Origin: Hyphomicrobiales bacterium
GTDB taxonomy: Bacteria; Pseudomonadota; Alphaproteobacteria; Rhizobiales; CAJQND01
Reading direction: 5' to 3'
Assembly (NCBI GenBank): GCA_028285595.1
Contig: JANQOW010000033.1
Coordinates: 1-47,776 of the forward strand
Length of the DNA: 47,776 nucleotides
The translations under genes were made by a program, and so were the position numbers. Below are positions 19,408 through 31,665 of the stretch, piece after piece (positions within the stretch are counted from its first letter, which is position 1; every line of letters starts with the position of its first letter). The notes under the pieces were generated by a model, which saw nothing but the letters and a program-made list of their open reading frames with translations, was not told where the DNA came from and searched no databases.

Positions 19408-20736
19408 ATGACGGTGGTTCCTTTGCACAAGAGTCGCGGCAGTGGGCTTGGGTCCCAACAGGACACCCGGTCGATTATTGCGGTGCTCGATGTGGGCAGC
19501 ACCAAGATCTGCTGCTTGATCGCAGAGGTCGTCACCCTCAAGAACCGCGTCTTTGGCGGTGAACGCAGCCATCAGCTCAAACTCTTGGGTCTCGGCCATC
19601 AGGTGGCACGTGGCACCCGTCTTGGTGCCGTTGTGGACATGGATGAGGCCGAACGGGCGATCCGCCTGGCGGTAGACGCTGCAGAGCGCATGGCCGGCCA
19701 TACGGTGGAGAACATCTATGTGAACGTCTCCGGCGGCCGCCCCCAGTGTAAGGGCTACAAGGGCCATCAGCACCTGGGCGGGCGCGAAGTGGGCCGTGCT
19801 GACATCTCCAAAGTCATCCGCCATGCCCAAAGCACGGTGGAAACCGGGCCTCAGCGGATTGTTCTTCACACCACACCCACCAGCTTTGGCCTGGACGACA
19901 CCCGGTTCATCCCCAATCCGGAGGGTATGTTCGGCGATGCGCTTTCTGTGGGTCTCAATGCAGTCAGCGTTGACCGCGGGCCCATGCGCAACCTCGCCAT
20001 GGTGATCGAGCGCTGTCATCTGGGCATTGCCGGCTTTGTCATCGCCCCCTATGCGGCCGGGCGTTCCGTGCTGGTGCCGGATGAAATGTCCATGGGCGTG
20101 ACCTGCATCGATATGGGCGGCGGCACCACCTCAATTTCGATCTTCTCTGAAGGCCAGTTGGTCTATGCCGATGCGGTGCCCGTTGGCGGCCATCACATCA
20201 CGATGGACATTGCCCGCGGCCTGTCCACTCCCATTGCCCATGCCGAACGCATGAAGACGCTCTATGGCTCGGCCCTTCCTGCGGTGTGTGATGAACGTGA
20301 GCTGGTGTCCGTGCCTCTGGTGGGTGAGAAGGGTACCGATGCGGTCAACAAGATCCCGCGCTCTATGCTGACAGGGATTATTCAGCCGCGCCTGGAAGAA
20401 ACTTTCGAGCTGGTGGCTGCACGCTTAAAGAGTTCCGGCCTTGCCCACTTTGCGGGCCGGCGGGTGGTTCTGACCGGCGGCGGCAGCCAGTTGAACGGCG
20501 CCAGGGAACTGGCCGGCACCATGTTGGACCGCCAGGTGCGGTTCGGCTATCCCCAGCCGATCACCGGTATGCCGGAAAGCGCCCGCGGGCCTGGATTTGC
20601 GGTTGCGGCCGGTCTCCTGAACTATGCGATTGAGCCCGACAAGGCCACGATCGCCATGCCGGACATCGGTTCAGAGGCCACTCATGAGCCGAACTATCTG
20701 ATGCGTGTAGGGCAGTGGATCCGCGAAAGCATCTAA
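19408..20736 (+). CDS. ftsA: Cell division protein FtsA
   Basis: An actin-like ATPase that tethers FtsZ to the membrane. The 442 residues show the phosphate-1 loop 'IAVLDVGSTKICCLIAEV', the 1C domain, the 'TCIDMGGGTTSISIFSEG' phosphate-2 loop and 'VVLTGGGSQLNGARELA' adenosine loop. The C terminus 'NYLMRVGQWIRESI' is an amphipathic segment suited to membrane attachment. I chose ATG 19408, preceded by GGAGACGA, rather than the GTG at 19393. It ends the long co-oriented run; ftsZ has its own 198-base upstream region. Confidence 0.96.
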   Translation: MTVVPLHKSRGSGLGSQQDTRSIIAVLDVGSTKICCLIAEVVTLKNRVFGGERSHQLKLLGLGHQVARGTRLGAVVDMDEAERAIRLAVDAAERMAGHTVENIYVNVSGGRPQCKGYKGHQHLGGREVGRADISKVIRHAQSTVETGPQRIVLHTTPTSFGLDDTRFIPNPEGMFGDALSVGLNAVSVDRGPMRNLAMVIERCHLGIAGFVIAPYAAGRSVLVPDEMSMGVTCIDMGGGTTSISIFSEGQLVYADAVPVGGHHITMDIARGLSTPIAHAERMKTLYGSALPAVCDERELVSVPLVGEKGTDAVNKIPRSMLTGIIQPRLEETFELVAARLKSSGLAHFAGRRVVLTGGGSQLNGARELAGTMLDRQVRFGYPQPITGMPESARGPGFAVAAGLLNYAIEPDKATIAMPDIGSEATHEPNYLMRVGQWIRESI

Positions 20737-20786
20737 AATTTCAACGCGCCGACGGCGCAGAAATTTGCCAAAATTGTTAATAAATT

Positions 20787-20855
20787 GATTCTCCGAATCT
20801 CCGGAACCTCCTAATATTTCTGCGGGTTTCGCACATATGTGCGCCCTTTTGACTC
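20787..20855. promoter_or_regulatory. Three GANTC (CcrM-type) sites upstream of ftsZ
   Basis: GATTC 20787-20791, GAATC 20795-20799 and GACTC 20851-20855 lie within 69 bases of the ftsA-ftsZ gap. In Caulobacter and relatives CcrM methylates GANTC and GcrA senses this methylation, and ftsZ is a known target. The clustering is seen directly; a regulatory role here is inference. Confidence 0.6.
20830..20843. promoter_or_regulatory. Perfect 14-bp palindrome upstream of ftsZ
   Basis: CGCACATATGTGCG is a perfect inverted repeat between the second and third GANTC sites. It could be the operator of a dimeric regulator; the regulator is unknown. Confidence 0.4.
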
Positions 20856-20871
20856 ACCCCGTTACCGCTTG

Positions 20872-20887
20872 TTAACGAATTACTAAC
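20872..20887 (+). promoter_or_regulatory. CtrA-like box upstream of ftsZ
   Basis: TTAA (20872-20875), seven bases, CTAAC (20883-20887) matches the CtrA consensus TTAA-N7-TTAAC with one mismatch. It ends 47 bases before the ftsZ ATG. It is flanked by the inverted pair GTTACC (20861-20866) and GGTAAC (20893-20898). CtrA represses ftsZ in Caulobacter. Confidence 0.55.
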
Positions 20888-20934
20888 ACCTTGGTAACAA
20901 ACATGTCTCTGGGGTTAATACGGGACGCCGCACA

Positions 20935-22542
20935 ATGAGCATTAATTTAACTGTTCCTGATCTTGCTGAAATGAAGCCGCGCATCACTGTCTTCGGTGTG
21001 GGCGGAGCTGGCGGCAACGCTGTCAACAATATGATTGCGTCGCAGCTTGATGGTGTTGAGTTTGTTGTTGCCAACACGGACGCCCAAGCTTTGCGGCAAT
21101 CTGCTGCTGAACGGACAATTCACATGGGCACCTCCCTCACTGAGGGGTTGGGCGCCGGTTCGCAACCACAGGTTGGTGCGGCGGCGGCCGAGGAGGTCTT
21201 GCCCGAACTGATCGACCATGTGTCCGGATCGCACATGGTGTTCATCACTGCCGGCATGGGCGGGGGAACCGGTACCGGCGCAGCGCCTGTGATCGCGCGG
21301 GCTGCAAAGGAACAGGGCGTGTTGACCGTTGGGGTGGTCACCAAGCCGTTCCAATTTGAAGGTCAGCGGCGCATGTTGACGGCTGAGCGCGGGATTGAGC
21401 AGCTCGCCCAGCATGTGGACACACTGATTGTGATCCCGAACCAGAACCTCTTCCGCATTGCCAACGAGAAGACCACTTTTGCCGATGCCTTCTCTATGGC
21501 CGACCAGGTGCTCTATTCCGGCGTTGCCTCCATCACCGAGCTGATGACCAAGGAAGGCCTCATCAATCTGGACTTTGCCGATGTGCGCGCCATCATGTCC
21601 GAGATGGGCAAAGCCATGATGGGCACAGGCGAAGCGTCCGGCGAGAAACGGGCCATTGAGGCAGCCGAAGCGGCGATCTCCAACCCACTCCTGGACGATG
21701 TTTCCATGCGCGGCGCGCAAGGACTTCTGATCTCCATCACGGGCGGCGAAGACCTTACCCTTTACGAAGTGGACGAAGCGGCGACCCGCATTCGCGAAGA
21801 AGTGGACCCGGATGCCAACATCATCCTGGGCGCCACGTTCGATCAGGACCTGGAAGGGGTCATTCGCGTCTCCGTCGTGGCCACGGGCATCGAAGAGGTT
21901 TCCTCTTCGGCCACCACGTCGAATTACGATGACTACCACTATGACATCAAGCCGAGGGCGGCCGAAACCACGCCGGCTCCCGAGCCTGTAGCTGAAGAGC
22001 GCACGCAAGTACCACCGCCTGCTGAAAAGATCGAGGAAGCACCGGCGCCAGAGCCCATCGCGGCTGAAGAGACCGCGCCGGAGCCGATTGCAGAGGTTGC
22101 CGAAGCGCCGGCCGTTGAGGAGATGCCTCAGGAGGCCATCGCCGAGGCGGAGACCAAAATGCCGGAGGTGGAAGACTTCCCTCCGATCGCACAACGTCAG
22201 ATTTCGGCGCTCAAGAAGCCGGAAGATACCCGTGAACCCGCGGTGTCTCGTAAGCGCAAGGGGCTGTTTGAGCGCCTGGCGGGCGTCGGCCTTGGGCGCA
22301 AGGAAGATGAAGCCGAACAAGCTGAAGAGGCGCCGAGGATTGTGCGCCAGCGGTCAAATCCGACACCTCCTCCACCTCCAGCACCGCGCGTGGCGGCAGC
22401 CGGTGGAGGCGCAGCAGTGGCCGTGGCCGAGCCCATGCCGGAGCCCGAGCAGGCTCAGGCAGAGGCCGCACCCCAGCCACAGCCGGAATATGAAGATGAC
22501 CAGTTGGAAATCCCAGCCTTTCTGAGGCGGCAGGCCAACTGA
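20935..22542 (+). CDS. ftsZ: Cell division GTPase FtsZ
   Basis: The tubulin-like GTPase that forms the Z-ring. The globular GTPase and C domains span about residues 15-330. The tubulin signature 'GGGTGTG' is at 109-115, and '[12 protein letters not shown]' and 'NTDAQAL' contribute to the nucleotide site. A disordered linker of about 190 residues follows, rich in Pro, Glu and Ala, with a basic patch ('[13 protein letters not shown]') in its middle. The last residues '[12 protein letters not shown]' are the conserved C-terminal peptide that binds FtsA and other tethers. The total of 535 residues is long because of the linker, as is common in alphaproteobacteria. A strong terminator follows. Confidence 0.98.
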   Translation: MSINLTVPDLAEMKPRITVFGVGGAGGNAVNNMIASQLDGVEFVVANTDAQALRQSAAERTIHMGTSLTEGLGAGSQPQVGAAAAEEVLPELIDHVSGSHMVFITAGMGGGTGTGAAPVIARAAKEQGVLTVGVVTKPFQFEGQRRMLTAERGIEQLAQHVDTLIVIPNQNLFRIANEKTTFADAFSMADQVLYSGVASITELMTKEGLINLDFADVRAIMSEMGKAMMGTGEASGEKRAIEAAEAAISNPLLDDVSMRGAQGLLISITGGEDLTLYEVDEAATRIREEVDPDANIILGATFDQDLEGVIRVSVVATGIEEVSSSATTSNYDDYHYDIKPRAAETTPAPEPVAEERTQVPPPAEKIEEAPAPEPIAAEETAPEPIAEVAEAPAVEEMPQEAIAEAETKMPEVEDFPPIAQRQISALKKPEDTREPAVSRKRKGLFERLAGVGLGRKEDEAEQAEEAPRIVRQRSNPTPPPPPAPRVAAAGGGAAVAVAEPMPEPEQAQAEAAPQPQPEYEDDQLEIPAFLRRQAN

Positions 22543-22607
22543 CTTTAGGATTTCGGTTCTCCGGTTTAAGCCGGAAACCCGGGATAAAGGCGAGTGAGGG
22601 AAGATAG

Positions 22608-22635
22608 CCCGGCGGTCACATTTCCGCCGGGTTTT
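22608..22635 (+). terminator. Rho-independent terminator after ftsZ
   Basis: The 8-bp GC stem CCCGGCGG/CCGCCGGG (22608-22615, 22624-22631) with an eight-base loop is followed by TTTT. A second perfect stem, TTCCGTTT/AAACGGAA (22634-22650), follows at once. The 262-base ftsZ-bamD gap holds no gene. Confidence 0.8.
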
Positions 22636-22804
22636 CCGTTTCAAACGGAACCGGTTGGTACCGGGGCCGGCCCCGCAAGGGTTAAGGACGACGTGCGATA
22701 GGGCTATCGTGATCGTTCAAGTTTGAGTAAAACTGTAAGAAAGCTGGAAAACGCGCCGCTTTTCGCTGTGAGCGCCAGTCCAGACGGGCAAAAGAGAAAC
22801 GTGC

Positions 22805-23743
22805 ATGCATCACACCAGATCAGCCGGCCGGTTTGAGATCTTTAAGGCTCTTCTACCTGGTTCCAAGCGGCGGCTCTCCGCCGTGCTGATCGCGTGTACC
22901 GTGCTGGCCGGCTGTAGTGGTCTGGAAAACCAGCTTGACGATTTCTTCGGTAATGATCCGGCCGCCCCGCCTGTTGCAGACGGTGACAAGGATACCGGCT
23001 CATTCGATGACACCACCCCTGTAGGGACCTTGTACAACAAGGGCCTGGATCACATGAAGGTGGGGGAATACAAGAAGGCCGCCAAGCAGTTCGACGAGGT
23101 TGAGCGCCTGCACCCCTATTCCACCTGGGCCACACGCGCCACTCTGATGGTGGCTTATGCGCACTATCAGCGAAACGCTTATCAGGATTCCATCAACGCT
23201 TCAGACCGGTTCATTCAGCTCCATCCGGGCAATAAGGATGTGGCTTATGCCTACTATCTCAAAGGGCTGAGCTATTACGAGCAGATCGGCGACACCCAGC
23301 GCGATCAGTCCAACACGCAAAAGGCGCTCGACGCGCTTGAAGAGGTTTCCCGGCGCTTCCCGGAAAGCCAGTATGCGAGGGATGCCGATGCGAAAGCCGT
23401 TCTGGCCCGGGACCACCTGGCGGGTAAGGAAATGCGGATCGGGCGCTATTACTTGAAGCGCCACGCCTATGTGGCCGCCATCAACCGGTTTAAGAAGGTG
23501 GTTCAGGACTATCAAACCACCTCTCACACGCCCGAAGCCCTGCAACGTCTTACGGAAGCATACTTTGCCCTGGGCATCCGCTCAGAAGCACAGACCGCAG
23601 CCGCTATTCTGGGCCACAACTTCCCGAACAGCCAGTGGTACAAAGACGCGTACGCGCTGTTGCGCACCGGCGGCCTAGAGCCTCAGGTCAACCAGGGATC
23701 ATGGCTTGCCAGGACCTGGCGCAGTGCCACGGGTAGTGGTTGA
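22805..23743 (+). CDS. bamD: Outer membrane assembly lipoprotein BamD
   Basis: A lipoprotein subunit of the BAM complex that inserts beta-barrel proteins in the outer membrane. The signal peptide ends in the lipobox LAGC, with the lipidated Cys near residue 37. The rest is an array of about five TPR-like helical hairpins ('YNKGLDHMKVGEYKKAAKQFDEVERLHPYS' type). The 312-residue length is slightly above average because of a low-complexity start after the Cys. ATG 22805 has only a weak ribosome site. In many relatives lpxC stands between ftsZ and this gene; here it is missing. Confidence 0.93.
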   Translation: MHHTRSAGRFEIFKALLPGSKRRLSAVLIACTVLAGCSGLENQLDDFFGNDPAAPPVADGDKDTGSFDDTTPVGTLYNKGLDHMKVGEYKKAAKQFDEVERLHPYSTWATRATLMVAYAHYQRNAYQDSINASDRFIQLHPGNKDVAYAYYLKGLSYYEQIGDTQRDQSNTQKALDALEEVSRRFPESQYARDADAKAVLARDHLAGKEMRIGRYYLKRHAYVAAINRFKKVVQDYQTTSHTPEALQRLTEAYFALGIRSEAQTAAAILGHNFPNSQWYKDAYALLRTGGLEPQVNQGSWLARTWRSATGSG

Positions 23744-23810
23744 TATCTCCCACAAATTGCTGATCTGAGAATAGCGCGGCAGGTGCGACTCCATCTATAA
23801 TGGCGCCGCT

Positions 23811-27624
<3,814 letters not shown>

Positions 27625-27639
27625 GAGCTGCTCTAGTGC

Positions 27640-27759
27640 TTGACTGAGAAGGTCCCTGCCTTCGCAGGGACGGGGAAAGAAAACCGCTCCCCTGCGAAAG
27701 CAGGGGCCCATAGCTCTCCCCTTTCCCTTGACTGAGAAGGTCCTCGCATTCGCAAGGAC
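27640..27759. repeat. Palindromic repeat cluster between ligA and the sleB-like gene
   Basis: The 16-mer TTGACTGAGAAGGTCC occurs at 27640-27655 and 27728-27743. Each copy leads into a hairpin: GTCCCTGC/GCAGGGAC (27652-27659, 27664-27671) and GTCCTCGC/GCAAGGAC (27740-27747, 27752-27759, one mismatch). Between them is a third hairpin, CCCCTGC-GAAA-GCAGGGG (27689-27706). It lies between convergent genes and probably serves both as a terminator and as a REP-type repeat. Confidence 0.75.
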
Positions 27760-27771
27760 GCGGTACTTGCT

Positions 27772-29538
27772 CTAAGGCTGGGTCCGCCCCAGAGGACTGA
27801 CAGGCTCATCCCCAAGCAGCGTAGAGACCGGCTTAAGGGCGAGCTGGGTTTGCCCCGCTGCGTTCGCCACCTTTCGCGGCTCAGCAGGCGTTCTGATCGA
27901 GGCGCTGCAGCGGATCACCCGGCGGCTCCGCCCCTTGCTGGCGCCAACCAAGGTTGGCTTGTCGATGTAGCATCCGCACCGTGAGCCGCAGCGGATCTGC
28001 TCTCTGGCCAGCATTTTTGCTCTCTGCCAAACCACACGGTTGCGCGGCCGGTCCGGGCGGCCGTCACAGGCGAACGCATAGCGGCAGCGCCCGCGGCGGT
28101 GGGCATACTGGTAGATCACCTCACACACGCTGTTGGGAAAGTTGAAACTCTCCACCCTGTGCAGGATGTCCCGTGTAACCGCCACCTGGGCCCGCAGGCT
28201 CTTGCGCCCGGCTTCAAAGTAGATGGCCATGGCCAGGCAATAGGTATCCTGGTCGATGGAGATAGTCTCGCTGGGCGGAGGGCGGTGGATCCTGACACGG
28301 CCCGCGCGCGGGCGCCGGCGCTGTTTGGGCTCAGCACGGGCGACCTTGGCCTTGGCCCGCTCCGTCTTCGGGCTCGCCGACCGCTTGCGTTTCGCCTTGG
28401 GTATGGAGGACACCACGCTCGGCGGTTCGATAAGTTTCCTGGACTTAGGTGCTGCCGCCTTTGTGGGGCTCGGCACGCGCGCGAGCTTCTGCGGTTTGGG
28501 CATGGGCCGTGGCGCGACCGTGGCTTCAGGCGTTGCCGGAGGCGGCGGGGCTTCGCTGGTCTCTTCGGTTGTCAGCGCTTCCTTCTTCGGGGTCTCATCG
28601 GGGGCTGCCGGAATGCGGATCACGGTCTTAGGCTTGGGCCTGGGAGCCAAGGGCTCAACCGGAGGCAGGATCACCTTCACCTTGGGTTCAGACGCCGGTG
28701 CTGGACCTTCCACGGTTTTGCGCGAAGACGGCTTCGGGCGCGGCACGGCCACAGGTTCTGCAGGCGTCTGCTTAGCCTCCGCAGGCGTGCTTGGAGGAAT
28801 GCGAATGACCACCGAAGGTGTTTCCTGCCGTGGAGGCTCGGCGTCGCCTGGTGGCGCGATGATGCGCACTTTTGGCGAGGTCTGGTCTCCAGGCTCGGGT
28901 GTGTCGGTTGCGCGGCTGTCCTCTTCGCGTTCGCTTGGAGCGGGCTCCGATCCAGGCGTGAGCTCGGCGGTTTTCGTGTCCTCCCGGGGCGGGTCGGCGG
29001 CCGGCTCTTGTTCATCTTCAGGCTTGGGCAGAACCTCTTCAGCCACGCGCTCGGGCTCATCAGGCGCCGCGTCGGGCACCACTGGCTCCGGCGTCGTGGG
29101 CTCTTGGATGGCGAAAGGCTCAGGCGCATGGTGCTCGCGCGGCTCAATGCGCGCGCTCTTTGAAGGCTGTGGTTCCGGTTCTGCTGCGGGCGGCTCGGCG
29201 GTGGGCAGGTCCGGTAACTCGTCCGGCTCTTGCGCCGGCAGCTCGGGCTCCGGGAGCGGCTCCGGCGGATCTTGCGCCTCTGCTGTTTTCTCCGGCGGGT
29301 CTTGCTCCTGTTCGCCAAGCCGTACTTTCGGCGGGGCGTCAGGCGATTTGATCACCGGGATAGCCGGCTTCAGAGCCTCTTGCTGGGCGCTGTCGGGCTG
29401 TTTGGCATTGGAGGGCAGCCACCCCAGATAGAGCGCACAGGCGAACACCAACAGCATCGCCGACAGCGAATAGCCCGCCACGGTGATGATCTCAGTAGGG
29501 ATGATATGCTGTTTCTTGGCCACCGGAACTAATCGCAC
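27772..29538 (-). CDS. Membrane-anchored SleB-type cell wall hydrolase with Pro-rich linker
   Basis: A 588-residue protein with an N-terminal transmembrane helix (about residues 17-40), a 370-residue linker and a C-terminal hydrolase domain (about 428-520). That domain carries the SleB/CwlJ features 'YCLAMAIYFEAG' with the candidate catalytic E442, 'QVAVTRDILHRV', 'PNSVCEVIYQ' and 'FACDGRPDRP'. Such domains act as lytic transglycosylases or amidases on peptidoglycan. The linker's first half is strongly acidic, its second half strongly basic (about 370-425). It contains five repeats of the form xVxIxxPP near residues 220, 243, 285, 304 and 413. The GTG start could also be the GTG five codons later. 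The role is probably periplasmic wall remodelling. Large open frames on the opposite strand are shadows of the biased linker. Confidence 0.85.
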   Translation of the reverse strand: MRLVPVAKKQHIIPTEIITVAGYSLSAMLLVFACALYLGWLPSNAKQPDSAQQEALKPAIPVIKSPDAPPKVRLGEQEQDPPEKTAEAQDPPEPLPEPELPAQEPDELPDLPTAEPPAAEPEPQPSKSARIEPREHHAPEPFAIQEPTTPEPVVPDAAPDEPERVAEEVLPKPEDEQEPAADPPREDTKTAELTPGSEPAPSEREEDSRATDTPEPGDQTSPKVRIIAPPGDAEPPRQETPSVVIRIPPSTPAEAKQTPAEPVAVPRPKPSSRKTVEGPAPASEPKVKVILPPVEPLAPRPKPKTVIRIPAAPDETPKKEALTTEETSEAPPPPATPEATVAPRPMPKPQKLARVPSPTKAAAPKSRKLIEPPSVVSSIPKAKRKRSASPKTERAKAKVARAEPKQRRRPRAGRVRIHRPPPSETISIDQDTYCLAMAIYFEAGRKSLRAQVAVTRDILHRVESFNFPNSVCEVIYQYAHRRGRCRYAFACDGRPDRPRNRVVWQRAKMLAREQIRCGSRCGCYIDKPTLVGASKGRSRRVIRCSASIRTPAEPRKVANAAGQTQLALKPVSTLLGDEPVSPLGRTQP

Positions 29539-29601
29539 CTATCCACGCGGACAGACTGAAAGTACGTATGCCATAGCCTAGGCCCCACCCACACAGGATG
29601 C

Positions 29602-29617
29602 TGCGTCCTTGGACGCA
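29602..29617. promoter_or_regulatory. Perfect palindrome in the gap upstream of the sleB-like gene
   Basis: TGCGTCC-TT-GGACGCA forms a 7-bp inverted repeat 64 bases upstream of the sleB-like start. No T-run follows, so an operator is more likely than a terminator. I see nothing else in the 276-base gap. Confidence 0.3.
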
Positions 29618-29814
29618 TGTGCCTCTTAAAGCATCCGTTTGCCAACTTCATGATTTTTCCGAGCGCAGCCCCACCCCAGGACGCTCTGGAAAGCTGCATA
29701 TTGGCGTTTTGCCGACGGGCTGTCAAACCGAACCTGTTGCAAAAAAGCAAGGGTTGCGAAGAGTTTTTCACCGGATTCTTCGCTGCGGTCCCGCCCGCAG
29801 CACTGGTGAGGGGC

Positions 29815-31629
29815 TCAGCGGGTCAAGGGTTCCGTAGCGTCCACCATCCACGCCAGATCAGCCCCGTCTAATCCGGCAGAAAGCTTGCTGCGGACCTCTG
29901 CATGATAAGCGTTCAGCCACTCCAACTCCACATCGCTCAAAAGCGAGAGCTCAATCACAGTTGTGTCGATGGGGCAAAATGTAATTGTTTCAAATGCATA
30001 CATCTCGCGCTCCTCGGCGGGCCCCTTTGGCGTTTCGCTGACGATCACCAGGTTCTCAATGCGGATGCCGAAGGCGCCTTGCTTGTAATAGCCCGGTTCA
30101 TTGGAGAGGATCATCCCCGGTTCAAGGGCAACCGATCCGGTTATTGCAATCCGTTGGGGGCCTTCGTGGACGGACAGAAAGCTGCCCACCCCATGTCCTG
30201 TGCCGTGATCAAAGTCCAAGCCGGCTTCCCACAATGCGAGACGGGCCAGCGTGTCCAACTGTGCGCCACTGGTGCCTTTTGGGAACCGGGCTGTGGCGAT
30301 GGCGATGTGGCCTTTGAGAACCCGGGTGTAGCGGTCGCGCATCTCAGCGGACGGCGACCCGACGGCCACAGTGCGCGTGATGTCGGTTGTGCCGTCCTGA
30401 TACTGCGCCCCACTGTCTATTAGATAGAGTGTGCCCGGCTCAAGGATCAGATTTGACGCCTCGCTCACCCGGTAATGGGGCAGGGCCGCGTGCTCGCCCG
30501 CACCGGAAATGCTATCGAAACTGATCTCTTTCAGAACACCCGTCTCGGCCCGGAAGGTCTCCAGCTTGGTGGCGGCGTCGATCTCGCTCACCGTGCCGGA
30601 CGGCGCTTCGCGCTCCAGCCAATGGAGAAACTTCACCATGGCGGCCCCGTCGCGCACATGCGCAATGCGAGCCCCTTCCTGCTCAACCGGGTTCTTGATC
30701 GCCTTCGGCAAGAGGCACGGGTCTGCGCCGGTGATGATCTCAGCACCTCCCGCCTTCAACGCGGTTTTCACAGCCATGGCGCACCAGGCGGGATCGATCA
30801 GCACCTTCTGTCCAGAAAATGCCCCCAGATCGACCGCAAAAGCCTCCGGACGCCTGATCTCAGCCAACCCTTCGAGCTGGCGCAGCAGATCTTCGTCCAG
30901 GCGGGCTTGGTCAATATAGATCCGGTCCGGACCCTCTCTCAGCAGAATAGCAAAGGTCAGGCAGATCGGCGTGTGGGGCACATCAGACCCCCTGAGGTTA
31001 AAGGCCCAGGCGACGGACTCCGGTGTGGTCAGTACGGCCGCATCCGCTCCGGCCGTTTGCAGCGCTTCAGACAGCACGGATGCCTTTTCAGCAGCGCTCT
31101 GTCCTGCGAACTGCGTGGGGTGCGCATAAACCGGGGCATTGGGCTTGGCCGGCTGGTCGGCCCAGACCGCGTCAATGGGATTGGTTTCCACCGCCACCAG
31201 CTCAGCATCGGCCTTTGCACAGGCCTTCTTTAACTGCTGGGCGCCGTTCACTGTGTGAAGCCAAGGATCATACCCCACCTTCTGGCCGGCCTTCAGCTTA
31301 GCGGAGAGCCATTTCGTAACGGGCTCTTCCATCAAATGACAGCGCTCAAAGACGGCGCCATCGGTTTGCTCATCCGCCTGGACCGTGTACCGGCCATCCA
31401 CAAACACGGCAGCCTGATCGAGCAACACCACGGCCGCGCCTGCCGAGCCGGTAAACCCGGTGAGCCACGCCAGACGTTCTGCATGCGGGCCCACATACTC
31501 TCCCTGGTGTTCATCGGCCCTGGGCACGACAAAACCATCCAGGCGCCTGGATCGAAGCTCGTTGCGCAAGGCTTCTGTCCGCTTTGCGCCCAGTTCGCCT
31601 TGGCTTTTATCGCTGAATGACTGGAACAT
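29815..31629 (-). CDS. Xaa-Pro aminopeptidase (aminopeptidase P family, M24B)
   Basis: A cytoplasmic metallopeptidase removing N-terminal residues before proline. The 604 residues form the three-domain long type: two creatinase-like N domains (about 1-300) and a pita-bread catalytic domain. Metal ligands can be placed: two Asp in 'LIDSGAQYQDGTTDITRT', His in 'DHGTGHGVG', Glu in 'ILSNEPGYY' and Glu in 'GIRIENLV'. I chose ATG 31629 ('MFQSFSDKSQGELG'); an ATG-like extension to 31665 adds 12 unusual residues. The gene is monocistronic. Confidence 0.93.
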   Translation of the reverse strand: MFQSFSDKSQGELGAKRTEALRNELRSRRLDGFVVPRADEHQGEYVGPHAERLAWLTGFTGSAGAAVVLLDQAAVFVDGRYTVQADEQTDGAVFERCHLMEEPVTKWLSAKLKAGQKVGYDPWLHTVNGAQQLKKACAKADAELVAVETNPIDAVWADQPAKPNAPVYAHPTQFAGQSAAEKASVLSEALQTAGADAAVLTTPESVAWAFNLRGSDVPHTPICLTFAILLREGPDRIYIDQARLDEDLLRQLEGLAEIRRPEAFAVDLGAFSGQKVLIDPAWCAMAVKTALKAGGAEIITGADPCLLPKAIKNPVEQEGARIAHVRDGAAMVKFLHWLEREAPSGTVSEIDAATKLETFRAETGVLKEISFDSISGAGEHAALPHYRVSEASNLILEPGTLYLIDSGAQYQDGTTDITRTVAVGSPSAEMRDRYTRVLKGHIAIATARFPKGTSGAQLDTLARLALWEAGLDFDHGTGHGVGSFLSVHEGPQRIAITGSVALEPGMILSNEPGYYKQGAFGIRIENLVIVSETPKGPAEEREMYAFETITFCPIDTTVIELSLLSDVELEWLNAYHAEVRSKLSAGLDGADLAWMVDATEPLTR

Positions 31630-31665
31630 ATCTCTGGTTCTAGTGCGGTCGGAATTTTTCCGCAA

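Noticed and set aside
20947..22320. 457-codon open frame antisense to ftsZ
   Set aside because: It lies wholly opposite a clear FtsZ and shows His/Arg-rich composition without family motifs. It is a GC-driven shadow.
22634..22650. Second hairpin after ftsZ as an independent terminator
   Set aside because: The stem TTCCGTTT/AAACGGAA has only a one-base centre and no following T-run, so it probably only adds to the terminator before it.
28099..29431. Two large plus-strand open frames (354 and 391 codons) opposite the sleB-like gene
   Set aside because: They mirror the Pro/Glu-rich linker, giving Gly/Arg/Ser-rich nonsense. The minus-strand frame has a membrane helix and a real hydrolase domain.
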